The notes under the pieces were generated by a model, which had not been told where the DNA came from, did no database searches, and saw only the letters and a list, made by a program, of their open reading frames with translations. Below are positions 17,358-26,376 of a stretch of 64,000 nt of DNA, in pieces; the first letter of the stretch is position 1, and every line of letters starts with the position of its first letter. Position numbers and translations under genes: made by a program. Source of the stretch: an uncultured Prevotellaceae bacterium (GTDB taxonomy: Bacteria > Bacteroidota > Bacteroidia > Bacteroidales > Muribaculaceae); NCBI GenBank assembly GCA_900318065.1, contig ONIY01000024.1, forward strand, positions 1-64,000, given 5' to 3'.

Positions 17358-18200
17358 ATGACAACACGAGAAGCCATAAATCGCCTTCGCGAGAATCTTG
17401 CTGGCGTCTACGATCCACGCGAGATTGAGAGCATGACACGAGTGATATTTGAAGACGTGCTGCTGTGGAAACCTGTCGACATTGTGATGCGCGACCAGGA
17501 ACCACTGCCCAGTTTCTTCGACACAAAGCTCTACGGCATCATCGACCGCTTGCTGCGCCATGAGCCGCTGCAGTACATCCTGGGCAAGGCACGCTTTCAC
17601 GGGCATTCCTTCGCCGTCACGCCTGCCACACTCATTCCGCGCCCCGAGACCGAGCAGCTCGTCGACATGATTGTGGACCAGAACCCAGGCAGCGACCTGC
17701 GGGTGCTCGACATAGGCACCGGCAGCGGATGCATCGCCATCTCGCTGGCAAGGGCGCTGAAGTTTGCCCACGTCACCGCTACCGACATCAGCCCCCAGGC
17801 GCTCGCAGTGGCACAGCAAAATGCTGCCGCTCTCAAGACAAGGGTGAGCTTCGTGCAACAAGACATCCTCACCACTCAGGCGCCACGCGAGGCGTGGGAC
17901 ATAATCGTGAGCAACCCGCCCTACATCACCATGAGTGAGCGGTCGGCAATGGAGCGCAACGTCCTTGACTATGAGCCTGGCAGCGCCCTCTTTGTCCCCG
18001 ACGACAACCCCATGCTCTACTATCGCCCCATTGCCGCCTATGCCAGTCTCGCCCTTGCCAGCGCAGGCCGCCTATACCTGGAGATAAACCGTGCCATGGG
18101 CAGCCAAGTAGTGCAAACTCTGCAACAGGCAGGACTGAAGAATATTCAGCTCCACAACGACTTCAACGGCAACCCACGCTTCGCCACAGCGACAAAATAG
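17358..18200 (+). CDS. prmC: Peptide chain release factor N5-glutamine methyltransferase
   Basis: 280 residues. N-terminal helical bundle (1-90), then a Rossmann methyltransferase with the SAM loop LDIGTGSGCIAISLA (about 115-129) and the catalytic SNPPYIT (about 186-192). It methylates the GGQ glutamine of release factors RF1 and RF2. PrmC is essential or near-essential for normal termination in studied bacteria. A promoter-like TACTTTCG lies at 17331-17338. The heptamer array starting at 18199 immediately follows the stop. Confidence 0.95.
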   Translation: MTTREAINRLRENLAGVYDPREIESMTRVIFEDVLLWKPVDIVMRDQEPLPSFFDTKLYGIIDRLLRHEPLQYILGKARFHGHSFAVTPATLIPRPETEQLVDMIVDQNPGSDLRVLDIGTGSGCIAISLARALKFAHVTATDISPQALAVAQQNAAALKTRVSFVQQDILTTQAPREAWDIIVSNPPYITMSERSAMERNVLDYEPGSALFVPDDNPMLYYRPIAAYASLALASAGRLYLEINRAMGSQVVQTLQQAGLKNIQLHNDFNGNPRFATATK

Positions 18201-18355
18201 GACAACGGACGAAGGACGAAGGACGAAGGACAAGGTACAAAGGACGAAGGACAAAGGACAAAGGACAAAGGACGAAGCGGAGAAACTATACTATTATTCC
18301 CTTCTACTTATTACTTACCACTTATTGCTTATTACTTACTACTTACTACTTATCA
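18199..18355. repeat. Two adjacent heptamer arrays (GGACGAA type, then ACTTATT type)
   Basis: 18199-18275 consists of about 11 imperfect copies of AGGACGA/AGGACAA, the reverse complement of the motif family at 14036-14160. 18297-18355 consists of ACTTATT/ACTTACT units. Together they fill nearly all the spacer between prmC and the next lipoprotein. Confidence 0.8.
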
Positions 18356-18371
18356 TCTAAAAAACTTAACA

Positions 18372-18845
18372 ATGAAACATCTATCTTTTATAGCAGTTGC
18401 GTTTATCGCGATTTTCATGGCTGGTTGTTCGGGCAACGGTACCACCAGCGCAAGCAAGGCATCGACCGACAGCACTGGCTTGGGCTACACCACTTCTCTT
18501 GACAGCGCAAACCAAATGCCCAGCCAAGAAGTTGTTGACGAACTCTCCAAAGCCGTGACCGAGGAGCATGCCGACGCCAGCGCACAATACAAATATGACC
18601 CTAAGACCAACACCGTGACGATGGTCAAGGAAGTAGAAGTGCCTGCCAACCAAGCCGAGGAAGACTATGCCGAAGCTATTGTCGAGCACGAAGTGCCTGA
18701 GTTCATCAGCCAGTTCAAGAAGAGCACCAAGCCCAGCGACGTGACCATCAAGAGCAAGGGCGCCACCATCACTGTGACCTATGTGAACAAAGCCAGCGGC
18801 GAGGTGATCACGCAGTTCGACATCACCCCCGATGACTTGAAATAA
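18372..18845 (+). CDS. Small lipoprotein, unknown function
   Basis: 157 residues with a type II signal sequence and lipobox (IFMAGCSGN, Cys about 19). The mature part is acidic, has no recognised domain and is predicted to form a compact alpha/beta domain near the C-terminus (DVTIKSKGATITVTYVNKASG). It is likely anchored in the outer or inner membrane facing the periplasm. Another lipoprotein follows 180 bp downstream on the same strand. Confidence 0.7.
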   Translation: MKHLSFIAVAFIAIFMAGCSGNGTTSASKASTDSTGLGYTTSLDSANQMPSQEVVDELSKAVTEEHADASAQYKYDPKTNTVTMVKEVEVPANQAEEDYAEAIVEHEVPEFISQFKKSTKPSDVTIKSKGATITVTYVNKASGEVITQFDITPDDLK

Positions 18846-18918
18846 TCCCAACATTATTTTATACACAAGTTTCTCAAGTGATTATGTGCATCAAAACGTC
18901 TCAATATCAGGCGACAAG

Positions 18919-18941
18919 CTCCCCCTCTATCTTAGAGGGGG
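18919..18941. repeat. CCCCCTCT-type palindrome
   Basis: CTCCCCCTCTA, TCT, then TAGAGGGGGA: a short palindrome in the spacer. Related half or full copies occur at 25281, 27100 and 29732, so it is a dispersed repeat family. Confidence 0.65.
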
Positions 18942-19025
18942 AATTGACACACAACTGTTTAACTATTCTCATCGTTACAATAGAAACTTAAGTTTAATAG
19001 AACACCAATAACCCGAAGAATTATT

Positions 19026-19751
19026 ATGAAACGATTTTATTATGCAATAGCGCTGCCAGCATTGATGCTGTTGCTGTGGTCGTGCAACTCCAGCGGGGAG
19101 TATGTGGAACGCAACGGCACCATCTGCTACAGTTACTGGACATTTAGTTTTGGAACTCAATACCATGAGTTACAGGGCGTTAACCCAGCATCGTTCAAGA
19201 GCATCGAAAACTGGCTGGGCCACGACAACAAGAACGTCTATTTCAAGGAGAAACTCGTGAAAGGCGTTGACATCCCCAGCATCAAGGTGAAGAAATACCC
19301 ACTCTTTGGCGACAAGAACGACATGTACTACATGGGCGCTGCGATGCATGTGGCCAACGTCAAGGGCTTTGAGGTGATAAAATGGAATGAGGACGACATG
19401 TGGGCAATTGACGGACGGTGCGCCTACTACGACTCTATCAGAATCGACAACGTGGACATCGCCACCTTCAAACTCCAGGCCTACAACTGCGCCACCGACC
19501 GCAACCACGTGTACCGCTTCGGCAAAATCGTGCCTGAAGCCGACCCTGCCACCTACATCGAGGAATGGAACGGCCTCTACAGCCGCGACAAGAACCACAT
19601 CTGGTATCTGGGTGATCTTATTGAAGACATTGACGTTGCCACGTTTGTCATCGACAAGGACGGTGCCCACGACAAGAACGGCCACTTCTACCGCGGCAAG
19701 CGGGTGACTGACGAGGAGTGGCAAAGAATTCGCAAGGAAAACGACCTGTGA
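19026..19751 (+). CDS. DKNYY-repeat lipoprotein
   Basis: 241 residues with a lipobox (LLWSCNSS, Cys about 19). The mature part is a run of DKNYY-type repeats: HDNKNVYFKEKLV, DKNDMYYMGAAM, DRNHVYRFGKIV, DKNHIWYLGDLI, DKNGHFYRGKRV. Each unit pairs a DKN turn with an aromatic strand, forming a repetitive beta structure. DKNYY proteins are exported proteins of Bacteroidota and Proteobacteria of unknown function. Confidence 0.85.
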   Translation: MKRFYYAIALPALMLLLWSCNSSGEYVERNGTICYSYWTFSFGTQYHELQGVNPASFKSIENWLGHDNKNVYFKEKLVKGVDIPSIKVKKYPLFGDKNDMYYMGAAMHVANVKGFEVIKWNEDDMWAIDGRCAYYDSIRIDNVDIATFKLQAYNCATDRNHVYRFGKIVPEADPATYIEEWNGLYSRDKNHIWYLGDLIEDIDVATFVIDKDGAHDKNGHFYRGKRVTDEEWQRIRKENDL

Positions 19752-19772
19752 CAATCAAGGGGACACTACCCT

Positions 19773-19964
19773 CTACCCCATCACCACATCGAGGACCATC
19801 ATCAGCACGAAGCCCATCGCAAAACCGATGGTGCTCAGGTTGCTGTGCTTGCCCGTGGACGCATCGGGGATGAGTTCCTCGACCACCACATAGAACATGG
19901 CACCGGCGGCAAAGGCGAGCATATAGGGCAAAACGGGAGTGAGCACCGAAGCCAGTGGACTCAA
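19773..19964 (-). pseudogene. C-terminal remnant of a ZIP-family metal transporter
   Basis: About 60 codons matching only the last two membrane helices of ZIP transporters: LPYMLAFAAGAMFYVVVEELIPDA, then GFAMGFVLMMVLDVVMG. The conserved EELIP motif of the metal site is present. The preceding two hundred or so residues of the family are absent; upstream in the same frame lies the unrelated 3' end of a small HTH gene. The likely explanation is a deletion. Confidence 0.8.
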
Positions 19965-19968
19965 TTTG

Positions 19969-20145
19969 CTACTTCTGGGCGGGTTCCCACTTGCAGCGCA
20001 CGGGCGAGACGATAGCGCCTTCCTTTTTCAGGGCTGCAAATGCCTTGTCAACCTCTTTGCGGTCGGCACCCAGTGCCTTGGTCACGTCGCCTGCCGAAAC
20101 AGGCTTGCCAGCTTCACGCATGGCTTGTAAAACTTGCTCTTTCAT
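19969..20145 (-). CDS. Small winged-helix-like DNA-binding protein
   Basis: 58 residues from ATG 20145. The sequence reads MKEQVLQAMREAGKPVSAG, then DVTKALGADRKEVDKAFAAL and KKEGAIVSPVRCKWEPAQK, a compact winged-helix (MarR/ArsR-like minimal) fold: helix 1, helix 2, recognition helix, wing. Similar tiny proteins occur in gut Bacteroidales. A possible remnant frame lies just upstream (LGYENFLTAMM ending at about 20162). It sits directly before the ZIP remnant. Target unknown. Confidence 0.72.
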   Translation of the reverse strand: MKEQVLQAMREAGKPVSAGDVTKALGADRKEVDKAFAALKKEGAIVSPVRCKWEPAQK

Positions 20146-20252
20146 AACTGTTACTTATTACATCATAGCTGTGAGGAAGTTCTCATAACCCAGTTTGTCG
20201 ATATAGTTGAGATACTGTGCCTCCCAAGCCATGTGATCCTTGGAATTAAGCC

Positions 20253-23200
20253 TTATCGGCGGCAGAAGTCGGCAAACTTGCAAGAGCGGCAATAGGCTGG
20301 GTCGTCTTTGGCTTTAGGGGCCTGGGTGAAGGGCTGACTGGTGTCGAACAAGTTGTCGAGCAAATGCTCCATGCGCTCGATGAACTCGTCATTGATTTCA
20401 AGATAATTGTCTAACGGTTGTTTATCCTTGCCAGAAACCCTCACAATATCCACATTACTCTTATTGCGCATGTCGCGCAAGGCATAAATCATGGGCTTTA
20501 TTTCACCGTCATAACCTTTTTCCTGCGCATAGGCATTGCAATAGAGCATTAACTGCAAGATGGCCTTGCGCCGCTCCTTAGAGAGCACAAAGAGGTCGTC
20601 GAGGCTGGCAAACTGAGTTTTATCGCTTCCTGTCTTGTAGTCAACCATGCGCAAGGGACCCTTGCCGTCGATGCCATCGATGCGGTCGATGCGGTCGGCA
20701 GTATAATTGAAATAAACCGTGTGATTGCCCAGGACCAACTTCACGTCGTTGTGCCTGCGCTCGCACTCCAGCACAGTGAAGTAACCGTTATCACCCAAGA
20801 GGTTAATGTCATAGTCCAGTGCTGCTATTACAAATTTCCTGATGGCGGCACTCACAATCGAGGCTTCGCCGGTGAGTGGCTCGTTGAGATTCTTCTTGCG
20901 GGTGTAGCTCTTGTTCACCATCCTGCATAGCACAGCGTCGAGATGAGCCTGGCGCTTGAATTCCTTTATCATGTCGCAAGTGACCTTGTACTCTCCCTCG
21001 CGCGGCGTGCCGTCGGGGTTGTCGGGGTAGTAAAGCTGCTGCAGGGTGTCGTGGACTATGGTTCCAAACTCGCGGCGGTCCATGAAGTCCTCTTCTTCAT
21101 CGCCAGCCTTCAGGCCCTCGATGGAGCCCATGAAGAATGCCAGCGGGCAATTGATATAGTCGTTGATGGTGCTTGCCGAGAGGCGTTTGCGCCCATTCTC
21201 CTGCTTGAACTCGTCAAGCACATCGCTCACGTGTCCCTGCTTGGGGACACTGATTTTCACATCGCTCGTGACTGGCTGGGTGAAGTCAAGGTTTACCTCC
21301 TTGACACTGCAGCCATACACCATCTTGAGCTGATTGACAAACCGTGACACCTCGCTCGAACCCATCGACTGGGTGCTCGTGTCGTAGAACATATAGAGAT
21401 TGCTGGCGCGGCCAATGAGGCGGTAGAAGTGATAGGACCACATCGATTCCTGATCGTCGATGGTGGGCATGCCCCTGTCGTGCCTGAGGAAGTCGGTGAT
21501 GAACGAGCTGCTGCGGTACTTGCGAGGCAGCACGCGCTCGTTGGCCGAGAGTATTATCACATTGTCGAAGTCGAGACATCGGGTCTCAAGCATTCCCATC
21601 ACCTGCAGGCCCATGAGTGGCTCGCCCTTGAAAGGCACCGAGAACACTCCCGCCAGGCGGTCGACAAGGAAGAAGATCGTGGCCTCGCACTGTGGCACCT
21701 GGAAGCGGCCAAGGGCATCGATGAGCTGGTCGAGCACCTCGATATATTGTGCCACAAAGGCTTCCTGGAGGGTGACGAGGCGCGCAGTCGTGTTCTCATC
21801 GTCGCCAGTGTCGCTGGTGGCATCCTCCTCAGGGATTGCCAGCAGACTGAGCACTTTCTCGCAGAACGCCTTGAGCTGCTGCAGGAACTCTATCACACTG
21901 GCGCTATCGCTTTGGTTCTCAACGGTCTTGAACAATGTGGCAAAAGGCAGGTTCTCAAACATCGACTGCGGAACGGCAAAGAGGTTTTCGGCATCAATCT
22001 GCTGAATGACTTTCAGCGACTCAATGCCAAAGCACGACTTGATGATGGGGTGAGAAAGCAGCACTTTCACATCGTTGCGATAGTAGTACCACTCGCGGCC
22101 GGCTTCACGGCGAGCCTGGCGATGCATCTTTGCCACCACTCGCATGAGCGACGCCATGTCGCTGCTGCGCAGCGGATATCCCATTGTAACATTGACATTG
22201 GGCACATTGGGGTTCATTGAGTTGAGCAGTGGCACAAAGAGTCCCTCGTCGGGCAAGACGATGGCGGTGTTGATGGCATCGAGGGTATTGGTGATCTTTT
22301 TCTCCTCTATCAGGCGGTCGATTAACGACGACACACACTTCACCTGACCCACATTAGACGGCACTCCCACCACCTCCACGGCTGGGAAGCCGCTAATGGG
22401 CTCACTGTAGAAGTCGACAGGCTCGGGAAACTCGCGCTTGAAGAAATTCACATATTTTCCTCCCACATTGGCAGCATTGTCCTGGGCAAGGGCTGGCGAC
22501 GCTGTGTCCCAGAAGAAGAGCGCCTTCTGGCGGTTGGCAAGGCGCTTGAAAATCGCCATCTCACAATTAGTGAGCATATTAAAGCCCACGAAGACATAGC
22601 ACTTGTGACCCAAGTCCTTACCGTCTTTCACCACATCCACAGCGTGGCGATACATCTGTCCCAGCGACGACAGGCCCTGCGCCTTGAGTTCGGCATTATA
22701 ACTCTCGTAGAGCGGCAGCAGGCTTTGCCACAGCTTCAGGTAGCGCATTCTCACGTCATCACCGTCGCCGCCGCTCGTCTCGTAGTTAAGCCAGAACCTC
22801 TCTTCGTCCTCCGGACTGAAGGGCGAAGGGTTAAGCTTGAAGTAGTGCGACAGGAGTTCGCGCAAGTCGGGTCCCATGACGTTTGCCATCAACTCATGGT
22901 CGGCACGCACATTGTTGAACAAGTCCTTGGCATCAACATAGTTCATGTCCACATCGTTGAAGTCGTTGAGCACCACATTGCCCCAGAAGACAAACTTGTC
23001 GAAGGCATAATCCTGCTCGCCTGTCAAGCTGGTGTAGCACTTATAGAGGGTGAAGAGCGCGTCAACGGGATTGACCACGATGTCGCGTGTGAGCTGTCCC
23101 ATGAAGTCGCTGATTGTCATAATCTCGGGCATCAGGAACACCCCGCTGCTGGTGTTGTCGAGCTCACGCTCCAGGAACGTGCAGCTGCGATGGTTAGGCA

Positions 23201-23276
23201 GCACAAAGCAATAGTCATGAACATCGCCTTTATCTTGAAAATACTGAGCTATCTGCCGTAGAAATGGTGTATACAT
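20253..23276 (-). CDS. AddB-like PD-(D/E)XK nuclease / helicase-exonuclease subunit
   Basis: 1007 residues. The N-terminal two thirds resemble the inactivated helicase-like part of AddB (LPNHRSCTFLERELD at the start, YVFVGFNMLTNCE mid-protein, ETRCLDFDNVIILSANERVLP). The C-terminus is the RecB-type nuclease: LRMVDYKTGSDKTQF (catalytic DYK) and a terminal cysteine cluster (YCRSCKFADFC), which together with an upstream Cys would ligate an iron-sulphur cluster. It works with an AddA helicase in double-strand break repair; addA is not in this window. holB is encoded upstream on the same strand. Confidence 0.85.
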   Translation of the reverse strand: MYTPFLRQIAQYFQDKGDVHDYCFVLPNHRSCTFLERELDNTSSGVFLMPEIMTISDFMGQLTRDIVVNPVDALFTLYKCYTSLTGEQDYAFDKFVFWGNVVLNDFNDVDMNYVDAKDLFNNVRADHELMANVMGPDLRELLSHYFKLNPSPFSPEDEERFWLNYETSGGDGDDVRMRYLKLWQSLLPLYESYNAELKAQGLSSLGQMYRHAVDVVKDGKDLGHKCYVFVGFNMLTNCEMAIFKRLANRQKALFFWDTASPALAQDNAANVGGKYVNFFKREFPEPVDFYSEPISGFPAVEVVGVPSNVGQVKCVSSLIDRLIEEKKITNTLDAINTAIVLPDEGLFVPLLNSMNPNVPNVNVTMGYPLRSSDMASLMRVVAKMHRQARREAGREWYYYRNDVKVLLSHPIIKSCFGIESLKVIQQIDAENLFAVPQSMFENLPFATLFKTVENQSDSASVIEFLQQLKAFCEKVLSLLAIPEEDATSDTGDDENTTARLVTLQEAFVAQYIEVLDQLIDALGRFQVPQCEATIFFLVDRLAGVFSVPFKGEPLMGLQVMGMLETRCLDFDNVIILSANERVLPRKYRSSSFITDFLRHDRGMPTIDDQESMWSYHFYRLIGRASNLYMFYDTSTQSMGSSEVSRFVNQLKMVYGCSVKEVNLDFTQPVTSDVKISVPKQGHVSDVLDEFKQENGRKRLSASTINDYINCPLAFFMGSIEGLKAGDEEEDFMDRREFGTIVHDTLQQLYYPDNPDGTPREGEYKVTCDMIKEFKRQAHLDAVLCRMVNKSYTRKKNLNEPLTGEASIVSAAIRKFVIAALDYDINLLGDNGYFTVLECERRHNDVKLVLGNHTVYFNYTADRIDRIDGIDGKGPLRMVDYKTGSDKTQFASLDDLFVLSKERRKAILQLMLYCNAYAQEKGYDGEIKPMIYALRDMRNKSNVDIVRVSGKDKQPLDNYLEINDEFIERMEHLLDNLFDTSQPFTQAPKAKDDPAYCRSCKFADFCRR

Positions 23277-23291
23277 ATTTTTAGTTTTATT

Positions 23292-23412
23292 AGGGGGATC
23301 GAGGGTCGGGGATGGGGGATGGGGGATCGGGGATCGGGGATCGGAAATCGAGCAGTCGAACAGTCGAGCAATCGAGCAGTCGAGGATGAGAACTTTGTAC
23401 TTCGTCCTTTGT
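23292..23412. repeat. Degenerate short tandem arrays (GGGGATC and AGCAGTCG types)
   Basis: Successive runs of GGGGATCG/GGGGGAT units (23298-23345), an octamer run of the AGTCGAGC type (23350-23385) and a few GTACTTCGTCC-like heptamers (23395-23410). They fill the spacer between holB and the AddB-like gene. Confidence 0.7.
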
Positions 23413-23417
23413 CCCTT

Positions 23418-24539
23418 TCACTTCTTTATAAGTATCGTCACCTTTATTGCCACGTCAAAAAGGACGATTTTAGCGTTGGCGTTGCCGCGTATGTCGCGGG
23501 CGGCGTCGTTGAAGAGCTTGAGCATGCGCTCCACGTTGCCCTCGTTGATAAACCGCGCGAAGTTCTTGCTGAACTGTGCCTCCTCCACGGTCTCGTAGTT
23601 GAGCTGTGGCATGTGCAGGTTGTAGATATAGTTCTCGCGCACCATGCGGGCGGCATAGGCCAGGAAGCGTTGCGACTTCTCGCGCTTATAGTCGGCAATA
23701 TCTTCGCTCCACACCTTCAGGCCCGCGATGTCGCGCATGTAGGCCAGGCGCATGAGTTTGACGAAATCGTTGTGGAAATCGTGGGTCTCGCTGCCGTGGT
23801 CAAGGTTGCGCAACGCCTGCACCACATTGCCGTCGGCAGGCGCCACGAGGGCAATCGCCTCGGTCATGTCCATGCCTTGAGTGCGGGCAAGGTGCTCGGC
23901 GATTTGCTGCGTAGAGGGCTTGCGCAGCTCTATGCGCTGCGTGCGAGAGTATATGGTGGGCAAGATGTCCTTCACGTTGTCGGTCGTGAGCAGGAAGATG
24001 CTGTCGTGGTCGGGTTCCTCGATGAGCTTGAGCAGCTTGTTGGCGCAAGCAGGGTGCATCTTGTCGGCCTGCCACATCACCAGCACCTTGTATTTCGAGG
24101 TGTAGGCGCTCAGGCTCATCTTTCGCACAATGTTGTCGCTCTCGCTGGCATAAATCAATGGCTGGGCGTTAGAGTTGCCTATTATCGATAGCCACCGCTC
24201 ATAGTCCTCGGCTATCACATCCTGAGCAAGAAACTTCTTCCACTCAGCGTCGAAGTCCTCGCTCACGGGTTTCTCGCCCTTCTTGGTGATGGGATAGGAA
24301 TAGAACGTGTCGGCATGGTTAAGGGACTGGTGCTGGAGGCACGACGGGCACATGCCGCAAGAGTCGCCGCCAGTGCGGTTGGTGCAGTGGATATATTGTG
24401 CTGTGGCAAGCGCCAGGGCGAGTTTGGGCACTCCTGGCTCGCCGTGAAGCAGCAGCGCGTGAGGGATGTTGCAGCTGTCGACCATGCGTCTTATCTGCTC
24501 TATCGCGCGCTCATTGCCTATTACGTCACTGAATTTCAT
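23418..24539 (-). CDS. holB: DNA polymerase III subunit delta' (clamp loader)
   Basis: About 373 residues from ATG 24539 (MKFSDVIGNERAIEQI). The frame is open upstream, but this ATG gives the standard N-terminus of the family. AAA+ features: a degenerate P-loop (LLHGEPGVPKLALA), a zinc-binding cysteine set (HCTNRTGGDSCGMCPSC) and a sensor region (DADKMHP-like WQADKMHPACANKLLKLIEEP). It is part of the clamp loader that places the sliding clamp on DNA. The C-terminal collar domain is complete. Confidence 0.92.
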   Translation of the reverse strand: MKFSDVIGNERAIEQIRRMVDSCNIPHALLLHGEPGVPKLALALATAQYIHCTNRTGGDSCGMCPSCLQHQSLNHADTFYSYPITKKGEKPVSEDFDAEWKKFLAQDVIAEDYERWLSIIGNSNAQPLIYASESDNIVRKMSLSAYTSKYKVLVMWQADKMHPACANKLLKLIEEPDHDSIFLLTTDNVKDILPTIYSRTQRIELRKPSTQQIAEHLARTQGMDMTEAIALVAPADGNVVQALRNLDHGSETHDFHNDFVKLMRLAYMRDIAGLKVWSEDIADYKREKSQRFLAYAARMVRENYIYNLHMPQLNYETVEEAQFSKNFARFINEGNVERMLKLFNDAARDIRGNANAKIVLFDVAIKVTILIKK

Positions 24540-24664
24540 AGTTTCAACGTCATTTTCTCTCTTTGAATTGCAAAGGTAATGAAAAATGAGTGAAAAACCA
24601 AGCGTGTCGTTTTTTTTCAAAAAAGCGACATCAAAATAAAGGTTCCATCCCCACTTTAAAACAG

Positions 24665-24687
24665 GAATGCGCCCAGATGGGCGTTCT
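24665..24687 (-). terminator. Hairpin after the plug-domain lipoprotein
   Basis: GAATGCGCCC, AGAT, GGGCGTTC: 8-9 bp stem. On the minus strand it is followed by TGTTTTAAAG, about 90 bp after the lipoprotein stop. Confidence 0.5.
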
Positions 24688-24778
24688 TAGTTTTTTGCAC
24701 GTATGGTTACAAAAAACTGAATTACGCAGCACTTGCATCTTCTTTTTTCGTAATGATGCAGTTCAGCCTGGTCCTGGC

Positions 24779-25174
24779 TCACCTCTTCTTGGGGCCGCCT
24801 TTCTTGGTGGTTATCACCACTACCCCATTGCCGCCCCTGATGCCGTAGATCGACGTCTCCGACGGGTTCTTGAGCACTTTCACCGACTCAATGTCGCTGG
24901 GGTTAATCATGTTGAGAGGGCCATTGTAGGTCATGCCATCGAGGATAATCAAGGGGTCGGTGCTCGCGTTGAGCGAACTGATGCCACGAATCAGAATCGC
25001 AGGCGACTCGCCTGGCATGCCCGTCGAGTTGATGAGCACGCCAGTCTCCTTGCCCTCGATGGTCTGGGCAAAGTTGGTGACAGGCAATTTGTCGTCACTG
25101 CCCTCGGCAGCCCATTTCGCACCACCGCAGCCCACCAGGCACATCATTGCCAGCAACAGTAATATATTTTTCAT
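24779..25174 (-). CDS. Stand-alone TonB-receptor plug-domain lipoprotein
   Basis: 131 residues from ATG 25174 (MKNILLLLAMMCLVGCGG), a lipoprotein with Cys near 16. The mature protein is a plug domain without a barrel: TGVLINSTGMPGESPAILIRG, SSLNASTDPLIILDGM, INPSDIESVKVLKNPSETSIYG, GGNGVVVITTKKG, the segments that open SusC-type receptors. Free plug lipoproteins are known in Bacteroidales genomes but their role is unclear; they might occlude or regulate a receptor barrel, or act in assembly. No SusC/SusD gene is adjacent. Confidence 0.85.
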   Translation of the reverse strand: MKNILLLLAMMCLVGCGGAKWAAEGSDDKLPVTNFAQTIEGKETGVLINSTGMPGESPAILIRGISSLNASTDPLIILDGMTYNGPLNMINPSDIESVKVLKNPSETSIYGIRGGNGVVVITTKKGGPKKR

Positions 25175-25278
25175 AATATCATTATTTTTCATTTTTCTAG
25201 AGTATAATAATTGTCTAAACAATTAGCAAGAAGCATCGAAGATGCTGGGCGGGTGTTGCAAAACTCTGTTTCTTAGCC

Positions 25279-25352
25279 AACTCCCCCTCTAAGATAGACC
25301 AATGGTGCAAGCCGAAGCCAGCGGCAAAACTTGTTTTGGCATTGGTGAGGCT
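25279..25352. repeat. 74-bp dispersed element, copy 1
   Basis: Starts with the CCCCCTCT half-palindrome and contains an internal inverted pair CCAATG ... CATTGG. As far as I can read, it is identical over 74 bases to 27098-27171. This copy is intergenic. Confidence 0.85.
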
Positions 25353-25514
25353 GAAAATAGAGTGTTTTAACCACAATAGATTTTTTTAGCGCTACAAATA
25401 TAATGATTCTTATCATTAAAACCAAATTTTTTCATTAACCATTGTCGCCAGCCTTGCTGTGAGGCTTAATTCAGTAAACCAAAGAGAATTAATCGCTCGC
25501 CAATGTGAGAAAAA

Positions 25515-25546
25515 TTTGCGTGATTGGAAAAAATGTTGTACCTTTG
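25515..25546 (+). promoter_or_regulatory. Promoter for rplY
   Basis: TTTG (25515-25518), a 20-bp spacer, TACCTTTG (25539-25546). The 5' leader is about 65 bases and contains AGCTTAAT/ATTAAGCT-type complementary stretches around 25555-25583, which might fold. Confidence 0.75.
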
Positions 25547-25619
25547 CCCCGCTTTAAGCTCCCGTGTGATGGGAAATTAAGCTAAACAACTTAATTTTTA
25601 GTAACACAACTATTTAAAA

Positions 25620-26309
25620 ATGAAGACATTTCAATTAAATGCAGAGCCAAGAACTGACCTTGGCAAGAAGGCTGCTAAGGCGCTCCGCGCCAGCCAAAAG
25701 ATTCCTTGCGTGCTCAACGGTGGCAAGGTAGTAGAGTTGAAGGACGGAAAGTATGACGGCACTCTCGCACAGGGCGAGAAGGTTGTTGAGATTGGTCGCG
25801 ACGGCAAGGCCGTGATCACTACCGACTTCACAGTAAACTTCAGCGACGTGCGCAAGCTCATCTACACCCCCGACGTGTATGTTGTAGCTCTGAACCTCAA
25901 CGGTGTTGAGAAGATGGCTGTCCTCAAGGACATCCAGTGGCACCCAGTAAACGACAGCATCCTGCACCTCGACTTCCTTGAGGTGACTAACGAGAAGCCT
26001 GTTGTTGTTCCCGTGCCCGTGAAGATCGAAGGTCACGCTGCTGGTGTTAAGGCTGGTGGTAAGCTCTTCTTGAGCATGAAGAAGGTGAAGGTTAAAGGTA
26101 TCTACACCGACATCCCCGAGCGCATCGTTGTTAACGTCGACAACATCGCTATTGGTCACGCCATCAAGGTGGGTGACTTGAAGTTCGACAAGTTTGAACT
26201 TGCCAACGCTAAGGATCTCGTGATCACTGGTGTTCGTGCCACACGTGCCGCTGCAGCTGCTACTGCCGAGACCGAGGAGGGTGAAGAGAATGCTGCAGCT
26301 GCTGAGTAA
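25620..26309 (+). CDS. rplY: 50S ribosomal protein L25 / general stress protein Ctc
   Basis: 229 residues. L25 domain (about 1-95: [28 protein letters not shown]) followed by the TL5/Ctc C-terminal beta domain (about 98-190) and an acidic Ala/Glu tail. It binds 5S rRNA in the large subunit. The length is typical of the two-domain Ctc form. pth follows at 26377, and the pairing rplY-pth is common across bacteria, so the two are probably cotranscribed. Confidence 0.95.
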   Translation: MKTFQLNAEPRTDLGKKAAKALRASQKIPCVLNGGKVVELKDGKYDGTLAQGEKVVEIGRDGKAVITTDFTVNFSDVRKLIYTPDVYVVALNLNGVEKMAVLKDIQWHPVNDSILHLDFLEVTNEKPVVVPVPVKIEGHAAGVKAGGKLFLSMKKVKVKGIYTDIPERIVVNVDNIAIGHAIKVGDLKFDKFELANAKDLVITGVRATRAAAAATAETEEGEENAAAAE

Positions 26310-26376
26310 TTTTCTCAAGCGCATTTTCTCAAGTAACTCTAGTAGCGACCAACCACAAGACGACAATTCTGCGACG

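Noticed and set aside
25547-25619. Riboswitch or L25 autoregulatory leader before rplY
   Set aside because: Some self-complementarity exists (AGCTTAA/TTAAGCT), but the 65-base leader matches no known class.
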